Positions 45,899-57,978 of a stretch of 64,000 nt of DNA are shown in pieces; position 1 is the stretch's first letter; each line of letters opens with the position of its first letter. The DNA is from Arachis hypogaea (taxonomy: Eukaryota > Streptophyta > Magnoliopsida > Fabales > Fabaceae), in contig NC_092040.1 of assembly GCF_003086295.3 (NCBI RefSeq), positions 3,100,001 to 3,164,000 of the forward strand. Direction: 5' to 3'. Made by a program: the position numbers and the translations under genes. A model generated the notes under the pieces. It was given only the letters and a program-made list of their open reading frames with translations, was not told where the DNA came from and made no database searches.

Positions 45899-46920
45899 GA
45901 CCATCTCCAATAGGGAACTCGTTCCAGTTCCTGTTTATGGCCCACCTGTCATAAAAAGTTACTCCACATCAGCTTTTGCGTCATAAACAGTAAATAGGAA
46001 CTCAAAGCATTTATCTCTTCTCCATTAGGAGGAACTAACTTTAGTCCCTATTGTGGTCCCACTTAATTAATTAATTAAAATACTTATAATTAATATAATA
46101 ATTTTTTTAAATAATGTAATTTAAATATTTAAATTTTAAAAATAATTCACTATTAAAAAATATTAATATTAAATAAATTCATATATAACAACAATACACA
46201 ATATAAAATTTGGGATAGAAGTAAACTTGGAAGAAGATGAAGAAAAGTAGAGGAAAGTGTGAAAATAGAAGTGTATGTAAATGATATATATAAAGTATTA
46301 AAATATTAATTTATTAATAATAACGGTAACATAATAATGGTTAGTTTTCAACTACTAATTTTGCAACGGCTAGTTTTACAACTACTAATTTTAATAATGT
46401 CGTTAGTATTTTAAATTTAAAAAATAAAAATAACCAACCCAACCAAAAATTATTTTATAAGATGTAAAAATTAAATTTATTTTTTAATGTAAGTAAATTT
46501 AATTAATTATAATTTAATATAATAATATAAATAATATTTAATATTAATTATAATATAAATAATTAATATAAATTATTAATTAAATAAAAATTTAATTATT
46601 TAATCTAATTAATTATTAAAATTATTAATAAATTAATTATAATTTAATTATTTAATATAATTATTTATTATAATTATTAATAATTTAATTATTATTTAAT
46701 TATTTAATATAATTATTTAATTATTTTAAATTTTATATAATTATTTATTTTTATAATAACTTGCCAAGTGGCAAGTTATTATTGGTTTAGTTGAGTCCCT
46801 GTTCAGAGGGACCCTTCACATTGAATCCCGTGAAGGAACTCAGTTTTTCTCTCCCTCCAACGGTTCCTACTTGCTTTTGTCAGTAACAGGGCCTCAAAAC
46901 TATGCCCATTGAAGTTGCTC
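45899..46920 (+). mobile_element. Harbinger-type non-autonomous element 2
   Basis: GACCATCTCCAATAGGGAAC...CCCATTGAAGTTGCTC. It has the same terminal block and the same 3' block ('gccaagtggcaagttattattgg', 'cagagggaccctt') as the other elements. Confidence 0.7.
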
Positions 46921-47654
46921 TCAATGGGGACTCAACATATCCAATAATAACTTACCATTTGGCAAGTTATTTAAAAAATAAATAATTATAAAAATGTTAA
47001 TTAATTAAATAATTAAATAATAATTAATTAAATAATAATTATAATAATTAATTATATTAAATAATTAAATTTTTATTTAATTAATAATTTATATTAAATA
47101 TTTAAGTAATAATTAATTAGATTAAATAATTAAATTTTTATTTAATTAATAATTTATATTAATTAAATTTATTTACATCAAAAATAAATTTAATTTTTAC
47201 ACTTTACAAAATAATTTTTTATTGGATTGGTTATTTTTATTTTTAAAATTTAAAATGCTAACCACATTATTAAAATTAGCAATTATAAAGTTAGTCGTTA
47301 CAAAATTAGCCGTTGAAAACTAGCCGTTACTATGTTACTATTATTATTAATAAATTAATATTTTATTACTCTATATATACTAATTATCACACTTTTTTTA
47401 ATAGTAAATTATTTTAAAATTTAAATATTTAAATTACATTGTTGAACAAAATTAATTACATTAATTTCAAGTATTTTAATTAATTAATTAAGTGGACCAG
47501 AACAGAAACTAAAGTTAGTTCCTCCTAATGGAGAAGAGAGAGATGTTTTGAGTTCCTATTTACTGTTTATGACACAAAAGCTGATGTGGAGTTACTTTTT
47601 ATGACAGGTGGGCTACAAACAGAAACTGTAATGAATTCCCTACTGGAGATGGTC
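46915..47654 (-). mobile_element. Harbinger-type non-autonomous element 3, inverted
   Basis: It starts 'gctctcaatggggactcaac' and ends 'ctactggagatggtc' before TAA. It faces element 2 so that their ends form the palindrome 'cattgaagttgctctcaatg'. Confidence 0.7.
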
Positions 47655-47657
47655 TAA

Positions 47658-49212
47658 AGCATCTCCAATGGGCCAAATTTTGGAGCCCTGCTACTGTTTT
47701 GTCAAAAAAAAAGAGAGTTAGACCATCTCCAGTAGGGAACTCATCTCAGTTCCTGTTTATGGTCCACCTGTCATAAAAAGTAACTCCACATCAGCTTTTG
47801 CGTCATAAACAGTAAATAGGAACTCAAAGCATCTCTCTCTTCTCCATTAGGAGGAACTAACTTTAGTCCCTGTTGTGGTCCCACTTAATTAATTAATTAA
47901 AATACTTGTAATTAATATAATTAATTTTTGTTAATAATGTAATTCAAATATTTAAATTTAAAAATAATTCACTATTAAAAGATATTAATATTAAATAAAT
48001 TCATATATAACAAAAATACACAATAGATAATTCGGGGTTACACTAATTTGTAAAATTACTTAATACAAAAAAAAACATAATTAAACTCTATAGTTGACGA
48101 CAAGCATTGTGAAATTGTCATATGTGTTCAATCAAGTCCTCCTTCAATTATCTATGCTGCTGCCTATTTCGAAGTTGGGCATTTTTTTGAAAAAATTGAT
48201 GGTATAGTGTAAAATCTACCTCTCCTAACTGAGGTTGTGATAAGCCATTTAATTATTATAATTATTATTGAATTAATTATTATTAATTAATTAACATAAC
48301 TATTTAATTAATTAATATTTTATATAACTATTTATTTTTTTACCTAACTTGCCATTTGACAAGTGTTGATTGAGCAATGGGAGTCCCCATTCAGAGGGAC
48401 TCCCTTTTCTTGAAAACAGTGAGGGAACTCACTCTCTCTTCACTCCAATGCTCCAATTCCTCTTTTTCTCTGACTACATAGTAACGGGGCTTTCCATTGG
48501 AGATGCTCTTATAGCCTTGGAGTGGAACTCAGTTGAGTTCCTTCACACATTTCAAGACGAGGGAGTCCCTCTGAATGAGGACTCCCATTAGCGAACCTAA
48601 ATTTGCCAAATGGCAAGTTAAATAAAAAATAAATAATTGTAAAAAATATTAATTGTTAAATAATTAATTCAATAATAATTATAATAATTAATTATATTAA
48701 ATATTGATATTTTTATTTAATTAATAATTTATATTAATTATTTAACTAATAATTAATTAAGTAATTAAATTATAATTAAATTATTAGTCATTATAATAAT
48801 TAATTAGATTAAATAATTAAATTTTTATTTAATTAATAATTTATATTAATTATTTACATCATAATTAATATTAAGTAATTTTACAAATTAGTGTAATCTC
48901 GAATTATATATTGTGTATTATTGTTATATATGAATTTAGTTAATATTAATATCTTTTAATAATGAATTGTTTTTAAATTTAAATATTTAAATTACATTGT
49001 TAAAAAAATTAATTACATTAATTTCAAATATTTTAATTAATTAATTAAGTGGGACCACAATATGGACTAAAGTTAGTTCCTCTTAATGGAGAAGCGAGAG
49101 ATGTTTTGAGTTCCTATTTACTGTTTATGACACAAAAGTTGATGTGGAGTTACTTTTTATGACAAGTGGGCCATAAACAGAAATTGAGATGAGTTCCCTA
49201 CTGGAGATGGTC
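47658..49212 (-). mobile_element. Harbinger-type element 5, inverted, split by element 4
   Basis: The left part 47658-47717 ('gcatctccaatgggcc ... aaaagagag') continues after element 4 at 48512 ('tagccttggagtggaactcagttgag') and ends 'ctggagatggtc' before TTA. The order of blocks matches the uninterrupted element 6. Confidence 0.7.
47721..48508 (+). mobile_element. Harbinger-type element 4, nested in element 5
   Basis: GACCATCTCCAGTAGGGAAC...CCATTGGAGATGCTC, with TTA on both sides (47718-47720 and 48509-48511). It carries a ~130-bp non-AT block (48100-48240) also found inverted in element 6. That block on the minus strand reads like the end of a Harbinger transposase (RQLKEDLIERLW-type text in element 6). 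Confidence 0.8.
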
Positions 49213-49215
49213 TTA

Positions 49216-50024
49216 GAGCATCCCCAATGGAGAAGCCCAATTCCTGTTTAGTCAGAGAAAAAAGAAATTGGACCGTTGGAGGGAATTAAAGTGAGTTCCT
49301 TCACCTTTATCAAGAAGAGAGAGAGAAGAGGGAGTCCCTCTGAATGGGGACTCCCATTAACCAATATACAGTTGCCAAGTAGCAACTAAATAATAAATAA
49401 ATAAATATATAAAATATTAATTAATTAAATAATTATATTATATAATTAAATAATAATTAATTTAATAATAATTATAATGACTAATTAAATTAAATATTAA
49501 TATTTTTATTTAATTAATAATTTATATTAATTAATTAACTAATAATTAATTAAATAATTAAATTATAATTAATTTATTAATAGGCAGCAGCATAGACAAT
49601 TGAAGGAGGACTTGATTGAACGCTTATGGTAATTTCACAATGCTTGTCGTCAACTATAGAGTTTAATTATGTTTTCTTTGTATTAAGTAATTTTACAAAT
49701 TAATGTAACCCCGAATTATCTATTGTGTATTATTGTTATATATGAATTTATTTAATATTAATATCTTTTAATAGTGAATTATTTTTAAATTTAAATATTT
49801 AAATTACATTATTAAAAAAATTAATTACATTAATTACAAGTATTTTAATTAATTAATTAAGTGGGACCACAACAGGGACTAAAGTTTGTTCCTTCTAATG
49901 TAGAAGAGAGAGATTCTTTGAGTTCCTATTTACTGTTTATGACGCAAAAGCTGATGTGGAGTTACTTTTTATGACAGGTGAGCCATAAACAGAAACTGGG
50001 ATGAGTTTCCTACTGGAGATGGTC
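49216..50024 (-). mobile_element. Harbinger-type element 6
   Basis: GAGCATCCCCAATGG...CTACTGGAGATGGTC, flanked by TTA at 49213-49215 and 50025-50027. At 49583-49665 it includes 'ggcagcagcatagacaattgaaggaggacttgattgaacg', a short coding-like relic resembling the C-terminus of PIF/Harbinger transposases. Confidence 0.8.
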
Positions 50025-50256
50025 TTAGAAAATGATACTTCTTGACATGACATTCATCTATAACTTAACTACTTTTATCTTTCTATTCTCTCTCACCTTT
50101 CTCAAGAGAAACCAACGTTATTCTTGAGTTAGAGAGAAAACTAGAAGGGAAGAATGCTTAATACTTGTGGGCTAAAATTTTTATATATGAATAATTTGAA
50201 TCTGAAATACTAAAATATTTGATCATTTTAGTGTTCTACATGGTTGTGGTGATAGC

Positions 50257-50359
50257 ACAAAACGTCAATGATGTTTTGTAATAAAAAAAATTTTAATTAT
50301 GAAAGAACAAAACGTTACTGATGTTTTGTAATAAAAAATATTATTTTAATTATTAAAAT
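50257..50359. repeat. Palindromic ~50-bp tandem units, left part (2 units)
   Basis: ACAAAACGTCAATGATGTTTTGT at 50257 and ACAAAACGTTACTGATGTTTTGT at 50307 are near-perfect palindromes followed by the same AT-rich spacer. The array resumes at 52471 after a hAT-type insertion. Confidence 0.75.
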
Positions 50360-52462
50360 CAAGGTTCTGAAAATCGGATCAGACCGGCCGGTCAAACTGG
50401 TTCAACCGGGGACGACACTAAAAACGGTTCGGTCTGCTGTCAATAACCGCTAGAAAAAAAATCGTTTGTAAACTGTGCATGGGGATTATATTGGAATTGG
50501 GATCCCAAGGAAACTTGGGCCTTTATTACTTGGACCATATTTGCGATTTATTTACATACTCGAAAAAATACGAAATTCGAAAGTGTAAATTCTTTAATAG
50601 CGGGCTCTCTGGACTTTCTTATAATTTGGAACTGGCCGAAAATCGGTCGGTTAGACCGGATCGATAACCGGCTGGTTCGAATAAAACGATGCCATTTGTT
50701 ATTTGAAAAAAAAAAAACTGAAGCAGGCCCAAGTCTTCGTGAGCCAACCCCCTTCTTCCCCAATCATTCGTGAATCGTCCTAATCCTGGAGAACTCTCAA
50801 GCCAAGGGAAACCCTAGCCCTTCATCGCCGCCGCCGTTCCCAGGTCCACAGCGCCGCCACCGTCCCCAGGTCGTCAGCGCCGCTGCTTCTTCCTCTCCCC
50901 CGTGTCCGGAATCTAGTAGCGCAGCATGTTGTCTTCATCTTCGCATGCTTCCCGGCATGGAACCCAGATTAGTGGCTTATCGTCTTCATCTTAACTGATT
51001 GTTCGATCTTCTTCTTGGTTTGAACTTTGAAGTTCTGAAATTGTTGTTCTTTGGTCTTCTTCTGTCTTCTTGTTCAATTTTTGTTCCATTTTTAGTGTGA
51101 CTGTTTTCAGTTTTTGGTCTTGTTCTTTGGTCTTCTTCTTCTTTACTGATGACTCGTTCCCTCTATTAGTTTGTTACTCTATTTTAGTGTGACTGTTTTC
51201 TAATTTCTCAATGGCTCGATTGCTCTGTTAGTTTACTGATGGCTCTGTTAGTTTGTTACTCTGGTTTACTAGTTGCTGATGGCTCCAAATTTTTTTGTTC
51301 AGATTTTTTTGTTCAGGTGTTTATTCATTTATTTTTCAGTTTGATGCGATTTTGCTATTTATTCATTATTTATTTAATTTTGCCATTTTTCTGTCCCTAT
51401 AAACAGTGGCACAAGAAGAGTATGCGAACAATGGAAATGCTACTGGGGATTTAAATTCTGATGATAGAGGTAAGTGGTTTATGTTTCCATGTTAATTTTT
51501 TGCATGTGGATACAATACGAATTTGTGGAAATGATTATGAGAAAATGCATAACTGCAATTACTGTAATAGCATTCTTTTGGAATGTTTCATAATGTGCTA
51601 AATGCTTAATGCTGTAGGCAGATTTTAGTGTTTTGTAGTCGCTGATTTTGTGGGTTTTTAAAATGCTGAATGCTGGTTTTGCTGAAATGTTTTGGGTGAA
51701 GCTTTTTTTATTACTCTGTTTTGGACTTTTGGTTTGTTTGATGCTGAATGCTGTAGGTAAATTTTAGATATGGTTTTGTTGATGAAGAAATTGATTTTTC
51801 ATTGTGCTGCTGTTTTTAATTTAGTATCTGCTTATTAATTTTAGTTATGGATAATAATATTAATCAAGAAGCAATTGCTGATAATAATGCATCTGTGCAT
51901 CTGTGAATAATAATTTGCCCGTCAATCCTCCTATTTCGAATAATGCTGCTAACGATAGTCAGTGACAATGTTCTTCTAACAAATACCTGTCATGGAAGGT
52001 GTAATTCTTGGTCTGCTTATGAATACAAAAGGCTTCATTGAAATTATAGTGCTCAACATTGGCTGGGAACAAAAGGTATATTTATATGATGCATGTTTTA
52101 ACTTTTTATAAATTAATTCACGTATACCCATCATGCATATTATTGATTCAATTCATTATGTATGTATGTAGGTATTGGGCGATGAAGTATTTTCAATCAT
52201 GGTTCTTGTAACAATTCTGATGACAACAATCATCTCACACACAGTGGCAATGATCCACAAGCCAAGAAAAAGGCACATATCATACAAGAACAGAACAATG
52301 CAAAATATAGGAACAGATATTTTATGTATTGTTTATAATTTATTTATTATTATATTCTAAAATGATTTTCCGGTTGAACCACCGGTTAGACCGGTTGGAC
52401 TAGTAAACCAGTGAACCAGTCATTAAAACGGTTTGATGACCGGTCCGGTTTTTAAAACCTTG
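50360..52462 (+). mobile_element. Non-autonomous hAT-type DNA transposon (copy 2)
   Basis: The ends CAAGGTTCTGAAAATCGGAT and ...CGGTTTTTAAAACCTTG are inverted repeats. The flanks ATTAAAAT and ACTAAAAC are an imperfect 8-bp duplication. A GC-rich leader (50810-50900, runs of CCGCCG) and short frames follow, including a piece near 51408 reading AQEEYANNGNATGDLNSDD and one from 51847 reading MDNNINQEAIADNNAS. Both resemble the acidic/Asn-rich N-termini that precede BED zinc fingers in hAT transposases, but no transposase core is left. Confidence 0.8.
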
Positions 52463-52470
52463 ACTAAAAC

Positions 52471-52545
52471 ACAAAACGTCGTTGACGTTTTGTTAAAAAA
52501 ATATTATTTTAATTGAAGAAATACAAAACGTCAGTGACATTTTGT
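52471..52545. repeat. Palindromic ~50-bp tandem units, right part (2 units)
   Basis: ACAAAACGTCGTTGACGTTTTGT (52471-52493) and ACAAAACGTCAGTGACATTTTGT (52523-52545), with the same spacer 'taaaaaaatattattttaatt' as on the left side of the hAT element. Confidence 0.75.
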
Positions 52546-52896
52546 AGATGGCCATAGTATTTAACACAGTTTGGTTCATCATAAAGGATTTTACCCATAC
52601 TAATACAATATTAAAAAGAAAAAGTTCAATACTTGTGTGCTTTCAACTTTATTTTTTTAATTTTATAAATAAAGTATATATGATATTATATCAACTCATT
52701 TAATTTTTTCTTATTAAATGAAAAAGAAACTTGGTGTAATCAAAATTCTCCTTTCATAGAATAATTTGAACCTAGAAGTTAATACAATGTCTTACTCTTA
52801 CACTTTACACGTATCATGTACATATATTTTTTTTCTTAAATATATTTTCTCTTAAGAATTGCTCATAATATTTTAAGCAAAGTGATATTAATTATG

Positions 52897-53036
52897 GCGA
52901 AAATTTAGATTTAGTTAACTTCATGTAAAATTGATAGTTGAGAGTTGTTAGATGATAATTTAATCAAATCTATCACGTATTTAATGACTCTCATCTATTA
53001 ATTTCACATAAAATTAATTGTACCTGAATTTTCACC
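52897..53036. mobile_element. MITE (Mutator-like, 9-bp flank), family resembling a common peanut MITE
   Basis: GGCGAAAATTTAGATTTAGTTAA... is mirrored by ...TTAATTGTACCTGAATTTTCACC. Inside is the inverted pair 'gatagttgagag' / 'ctctcatctatt'. The flanks ATTAATTAT and ATTAACTTA look like a diverged 9-bp target duplication. Confidence 0.65.
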
Positions 53037-53056
53037 ATTAACTTAGAATCCCGCTA

Positions 53057-53463
53057 GAGGCCAATGAAGTATTTGTACAATGTGTACAATGTGCTATTTA
53101 TTTGATCCAATATGAGTTAAAAATAAACCTCCAGAATAAAATATTACTGGATTTAGATCCTCTAAAGTTTGAATTTCACTTTAGAGAGTAAAGTGTGATC
53201 TCTCACCATTTATTTTATAGGTGGGGCCAAGAGTAAATATGAAAGAGAAACCATTCAAGGGTAGAAGATCACACTTTACCCTCTAAAGCAATAATTCAAA
53301 CTTTAGAGGATCCAAATCCAATATTACTAATTTCTCAAACACAATACACTCATACTATCCAGAATAACCATCCGGTTACCAGGTATAATAAACATTTGAT
53401 ATCCTACTGAATCGAATATTCTTAAACTCTCATTGTACACATTGTACAAATACTCCATTAGCT
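53057..53463. mobile_element. Inverted-repeat element of the GTACAATGTGTACAATG family
   Basis: 'ggccaatgaagtatttgtacaatgtgtacaatg' at the left pairs with 'cattgtacacattgtacaaatactccattag' at the right. It is interrupted by a separate MITE at 53149-53319. A relative lies at 35567-35930. Confidence 0.7.
53149..53319. mobile_element. MITE nested inside the previous element
   Basis: Long inverted ends GGATTTAGATCCTCTAAAGT / ...CTTTAGAGGATCCAAATCC over ~55 bp, and an exact 9-bp target duplication AATATTACT (53140-53148, 53320-53328). The 9-bp duplication points to Mutator-type mobilisation. Confidence 0.85.
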
Positions 53464-54727
53464 CCCTATACTTCCTCTTAACTTAAAGGCTTGTATGATT
53501 CAACTAATTATTTGCATATTGTAAGGCTCAAGCTCTAGTAAATACACGAGACAAGTGTATATCATACAAAATTTAATAAGTAGTCGTGGATTCAAATATT
53601 CAAATTCATAGAAACGATCATCTAACACATTATATATTTATATTTAATTTTTTTCACGGTATCCATTGCAAGAACTAATTCGTCGCGGATTGAAAGGATT
53701 TATTGTTAGTTAATTTGTTGTTGGATGTACAACAAAAAATTCAAACTTTCTAACACTTATATAAACATATAATGAACTAACCACTAGACCAAATTAAGTT
53801 TGTTATGTATAAATTTAATAATTGTTAATTTCTAACACAAACAAAACATGTTACATTGGTAGTTAAAAAATTTTATTGCTGTTTTTTATGTTATGTTTTT
53901 CCTAAACTAATATTACTACTATTCCTCCTCCTCCTTATTATCCTTCTTCTTTCTATTTTTGTAATTTTTCTTATTTTATACTCATTATTCTTATTATTTC
54001 ATCCTCTAAAAATAATAAAAATAAAATAAAGAGAAAAAATCAAACAAAAAAGTAAATAAAAAGAATAAATTATGCACTTTTTTATTTTTTAGTTTATTCT
54101 TTTTTACAATAAACACAAACAAAATTGAATGAAAAACACATAAATTTATAAATAGAAACACAAAAATGCTACACGAAGAAAGAAGAAGAATAATAAGAAA
54201 TAAAAAAAAATCATCATTCTATTTTATGTATCATAGTTAAAAAAATTTTATTGTCAAAGTTAAGAAATTCATATATTGCGATTTAAAAATTTCAGTGCTA
54301 TTTTTTATTTTAAGTTTTTTTTTCAATAATTTCTCCTTTTCTTCTTCCATCTCCTCCTTCGTACTATAATTCTTTTTGTTTCACATTCTAATAATTCTTT
54401 TTGTTTTATCTTCTAAAAAGAATAAAAATAAAAAAAAAGACAAAAAATATCACACAAAGAATAAGAAAAAAGAAAAAAAAAATTATACAATTTTTTTATT
54501 TTCTTTTTTAGTTTGTCGTTTTTTATAATAAAAACACAAATTATGTACTAAGAAAAAAGAAAAAAAATAAGAAGAAACAAAAAAAAAATAAAAAGAACGG
54601 AATCAAATTAAAAATTTTGAAAAATTTTCCATATCAAAATTAATAATTTTTATATTAAAATTAAGAAATTTTGGTATTATTTTTTATGTAAAAGAAAGTG
54701 TGTAACTAATATGCATATGTGTAACTG
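53464..54727. other. AT-rich intergenic DNA, no gene seen
   Basis: It contains homopurine/pyrimidine runs ('cctcctcctccttatt', 'aaagaagaaga') and a loose two-fold similarity between ~53870-54240 and ~54260-54640. No coding frame is recognisable. Confidence 0.5.
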
Positions 54728-55095
54728 GGTTGGAATTGAGTCGAATTGAGTCTGAGTTAGACCAAGCTCAAGTTTATCTCATGAAAATTGAGTTTGACTC
54801 ACAGCTCGACTCATTAACAATCGAGTCTATTTTTTAAACTCAAGCGTGGCTCATCGAAAGCTCACGAGTTGACTTGAGCTCACGAACTGGCTCAAATAAT
54901 AGGAATATAATCTATAATTCTATATCAATAAATTATAATTTATATATATTAAAAAATATTTAAAAAGATCAATTTTATATATTATATATCTATCAATTAT
55001 AAATTTTTTATTTATGTCTTACATAAAAATTATATATAAAAAATAACTATAAAATTTTAAATAATTAAGAATATTAATATATATAAACGTGTCTT
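54728..55095. mobile_element. Partial GAGCTCG-rich inverted-repeat element
   Basis: It corresponds in inverted orientation to the right half of the element at 56594-57139 ('gctcgactcattaacaatcgag', 'catcgaaagctcacgagttg', then 'ataatctataattctatatcaataaatt'). The other half is missing. Confidence 0.6.
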
Positions 55096-55290
55096 TCTTA
55101 TTCTCTTTTATTTTGGACAATTTAATTAAATTTATCATGTGTTCAACCTATTATTACAAAAATTTTAACAACCAAGGAGAAGCTTATGCAACATACCTTC
55201 CACCCTTTTTACTCTTGAATGTCTAATTCACCCACACTGAATTGTTTATTGCCTTGTGTTAGATTGATCAATGTACTAATCGATCCTCTT

Positions 55291-55620
55291 TCAGGGAGTG
55301 AAAACGCTATGGAAGATGCTCTCTTCCGGAAGTATTGCAACGTAGCCTTGTCTTTGATTGTTTGACTGGATGAGGTTGGTGTCGCTGATGTAACCAATAC
55401 CGAACCATACACCCGTAGCCGCCGCGATAGGATGAATAATCGGGAGCGTATACTTCACTTGAAAATGGAGCAGCGCTTGGATGGTCCGATGGAAGAGGTC
55501 GGCGCCGACAATGATATCTAGAGAGAACCATGCATTGCGCCACCAAATGGAAGAAGAAGTTTGAGTCAGGCTTGACCAAAGGGAAGAAGAAGTTTGAATC
55601 GGGCTTGATTTTGCGCTCCG
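55291..55620 (-). pseudogene. Possible coding remnant of an unrecognised protein
   Basis: One minus-strand frame runs ~110 codons without a stop and then ends TGA at 55291. It reads SIWWRNAWFSLDIIVGADLF, ALLHFQVKYTLPIIHPIAAA and GYVAILPEESIFHSVFTP. The region is clearly richer in G and C than its surroundings. There is no good ATG and I recognise no domain. Other frames across the same bases are also open for 60-90 codons, so the choice is uncertain. Confidence 0.3.
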
Positions 55621-56545
55621 TGATTCGAGGAGTGGTTTTTGGATTTTTGAAACATATTAGTCAAGGGGTGATTTCATTTAGCATGGCAATTAATAATAAA
55701 TATTGAAAATTTCCTAAAATTGAATTAATTAAGATTAATATGGTTTTGTTTTTTTTTTTTTTCTTGTTGGTCCCCTTTTGGTTCCATATACTTTTCTACA
55801 GATGTACATTCTTCTCTTTTATAACTTTAAAAAAAAAACTCTTTTTTATTCAATTTTAAATTTTTTGTGTTAACTAATATAAAATTTATCTATTTTAAAA
55901 AAAATAAATTACTTTTTATAAAAATACACTTTAGCAAAAAATTATTTTTTTATCATTAAATTTCACTTATCAAAATACCAAAATTTTGCTTACAAAAGCA
56001 TCCATACATTTCTCACCCAAAAAGTAATAAACTTACCTATCAATCTATGGATTTATGGAGAAGTATCAATAAGATTAAAGTAATTTTTTAGTGTGGATAA
56101 ATAATTAAATGCCTTTTTATTTTATTTTTTAAATTATTTGAAATTTGAAATTATAGATTAAAATTAGTTAAAATTTAAATTTTGATTAATTCAAAAGGGT
56201 GACTTTTGTTCAACATAAAAAAAATATTTAAATCTTTTTATAAAATTTAATAATTTTTTTAAAAATATAAGGTATTTTAATAAAAATATTGATTTGATAT
56301 ATATTGAAAAAATAATTAATTACTGACATAGAAAAAAATAATCCATATGTCGTATTTTAATTTATTCATATTTTTATCATATCGGTATGTTTATAATTAC
56401 ATTAATTATTTTATATTATATAATTTATATAGATGATCTCATTTATTGTTATAAATCCTAAATAGAATAAATCATTAATATTTTTGATTGAATTTAAATG
56501 AAAATAAAACTAAATATTCTATTTTACTTGGGCCTTTAGGATTGA
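55621..56545. other. AT-rich intergenic DNA, no gene seen
   Basis: No coding frame or repeat boundary can be made out. Confidence 0.55.
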
Positions 56546-57978
56546 GAACATCTCCAAGGAGAAAATTTGAAGCCAATTTATTATAGTGTCAGAGGCTAGA
56601 CTGGAAGTGAGTCAAGTCAGCTCGAGCTCGACTCGTTAATAGCTTGATAAGTTAAATTCGTGAGCTGGTGAGCCAAATTTGAGCCTGGAATTAAGCTCAT
56701 AAATTAAATAAGTCGAGCTTGAGTTTGGATAAGTCCAGCTCATTAGTTCGTTAGTTGGCTCGATTATATATATATATATATGAAATAGTGATATATATTT
56801 ATATATATTAATGATCTTAATTATTTAAAATTTTATATTTATTTTTTATATATAATTTTGATGTAGAACATAAATAAAAAATTTATAATTTATTGATTTA
56901 TAAACAATATATAAAATTGATTTTCTAATATTTTTTAAAATATATAAGTTATAATTTATTGATATAGAATTATAGATTATGTTTCTATTATTTAAGCCAA
57001 CTCGTGAGCTTTCGATGAACCGAACTTGAACTTAAGAAATAAGCTTGATTGTTAATGAGTCGAGTCGTGAACCAAGCTCAACTTTTGTGAGCCAAACTTG
57101 AGTTTGTCTAATTCGCCTCAACTCAACTCACTTTCAGCCTTAGTCAGAAGGAAAGCGGGATTCATGCATTGAAGAGGAGAGTAAAGTCCCCACACCATTT
57201 TGAGAAGAGAGAGTTCTTCTTTAGAAGAACCTTGTATATCCATATGGCAAGTTATCTTCAAAATAAATAATTATATTAAATTATAATTAATTGAATAATT
57301 AAATCATATTTATAATTAATTATTATTTAAATAACTAATCATAATTAAATACATTAAATAATTATATTTTTATTAATTAATAATTTATATTAATTATTTA
57401 AATCATAATTAATATAAATAATTATATTAAATTATTATTAAATATTATATATATTATTATATTAAATTATAATTAATTCTTTTTATTTACATAAAAATAA
57501 ATTAATATTTTTACATTACAAAATATTTTTTTGTTGAGTTGCTTATTTTTATTTATAAAATTTAAAATACTAACCACATTATAAAACTAGCCGTTGTGGT
57601 GTAGTATGTTTTATTCGTTTGTGATATAACTTTTAAAATTAGTCAATATTATTATGTCATTATTGTTTATGAAAGTAACTGTTGTAAAATTAGTTGTTAT
57701 AAATTTTTTTCTTGAATATTAATGTCTTTTAATACTAAATTATTTTTAAATTTTTAAATTTAAATAATATTATTGAAAAAATAGTAACTATATTAATTTT
57801 AATAACTTTAATTAATTAGTTAAGTGGGACCACACCAGGATTAAAGTTAGTTTCTCCTAATAGAGAAGAGAAGAACGCTTTGAATTTCTATTTACTATTT
57901 ATAATGCAAAAGTTGATGTGGAGTTACTTTTTATAATAGGTGGGCCATAAATAGGAATTGAGATGAGTTCCAATTGTC
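56546..57978 (-). mobile_element. Harbinger-type element 8, split by a GAGCTCG-type element
   Basis: It starts GAACATCTCCAAGGAG and ends 'gagttccaattgtc' before TTA. The block order after the interruption ('ccatatggcaagttatc', AT core, 'aagttgatgtggagttac') matches the array at 45-50 kb. Confidence 0.65.
56594..57139. mobile_element. GAGCTCG-rich inverted-repeat element, complete copy
   Basis: The ends GGCTAGACTGGAAGTGAGT and ...ACTCACTTTCAGCC are imperfect inverted repeats, and both arms carry many GAGCTCG/CGAGCTC motifs around an AT-rich centre. The flanks 'agtgtcaga' and 'ttagtcaga' may be a diverged 9-bp duplication. Partial relatives lie at 28200-28385 and 54728-55095. Confidence 0.65.
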
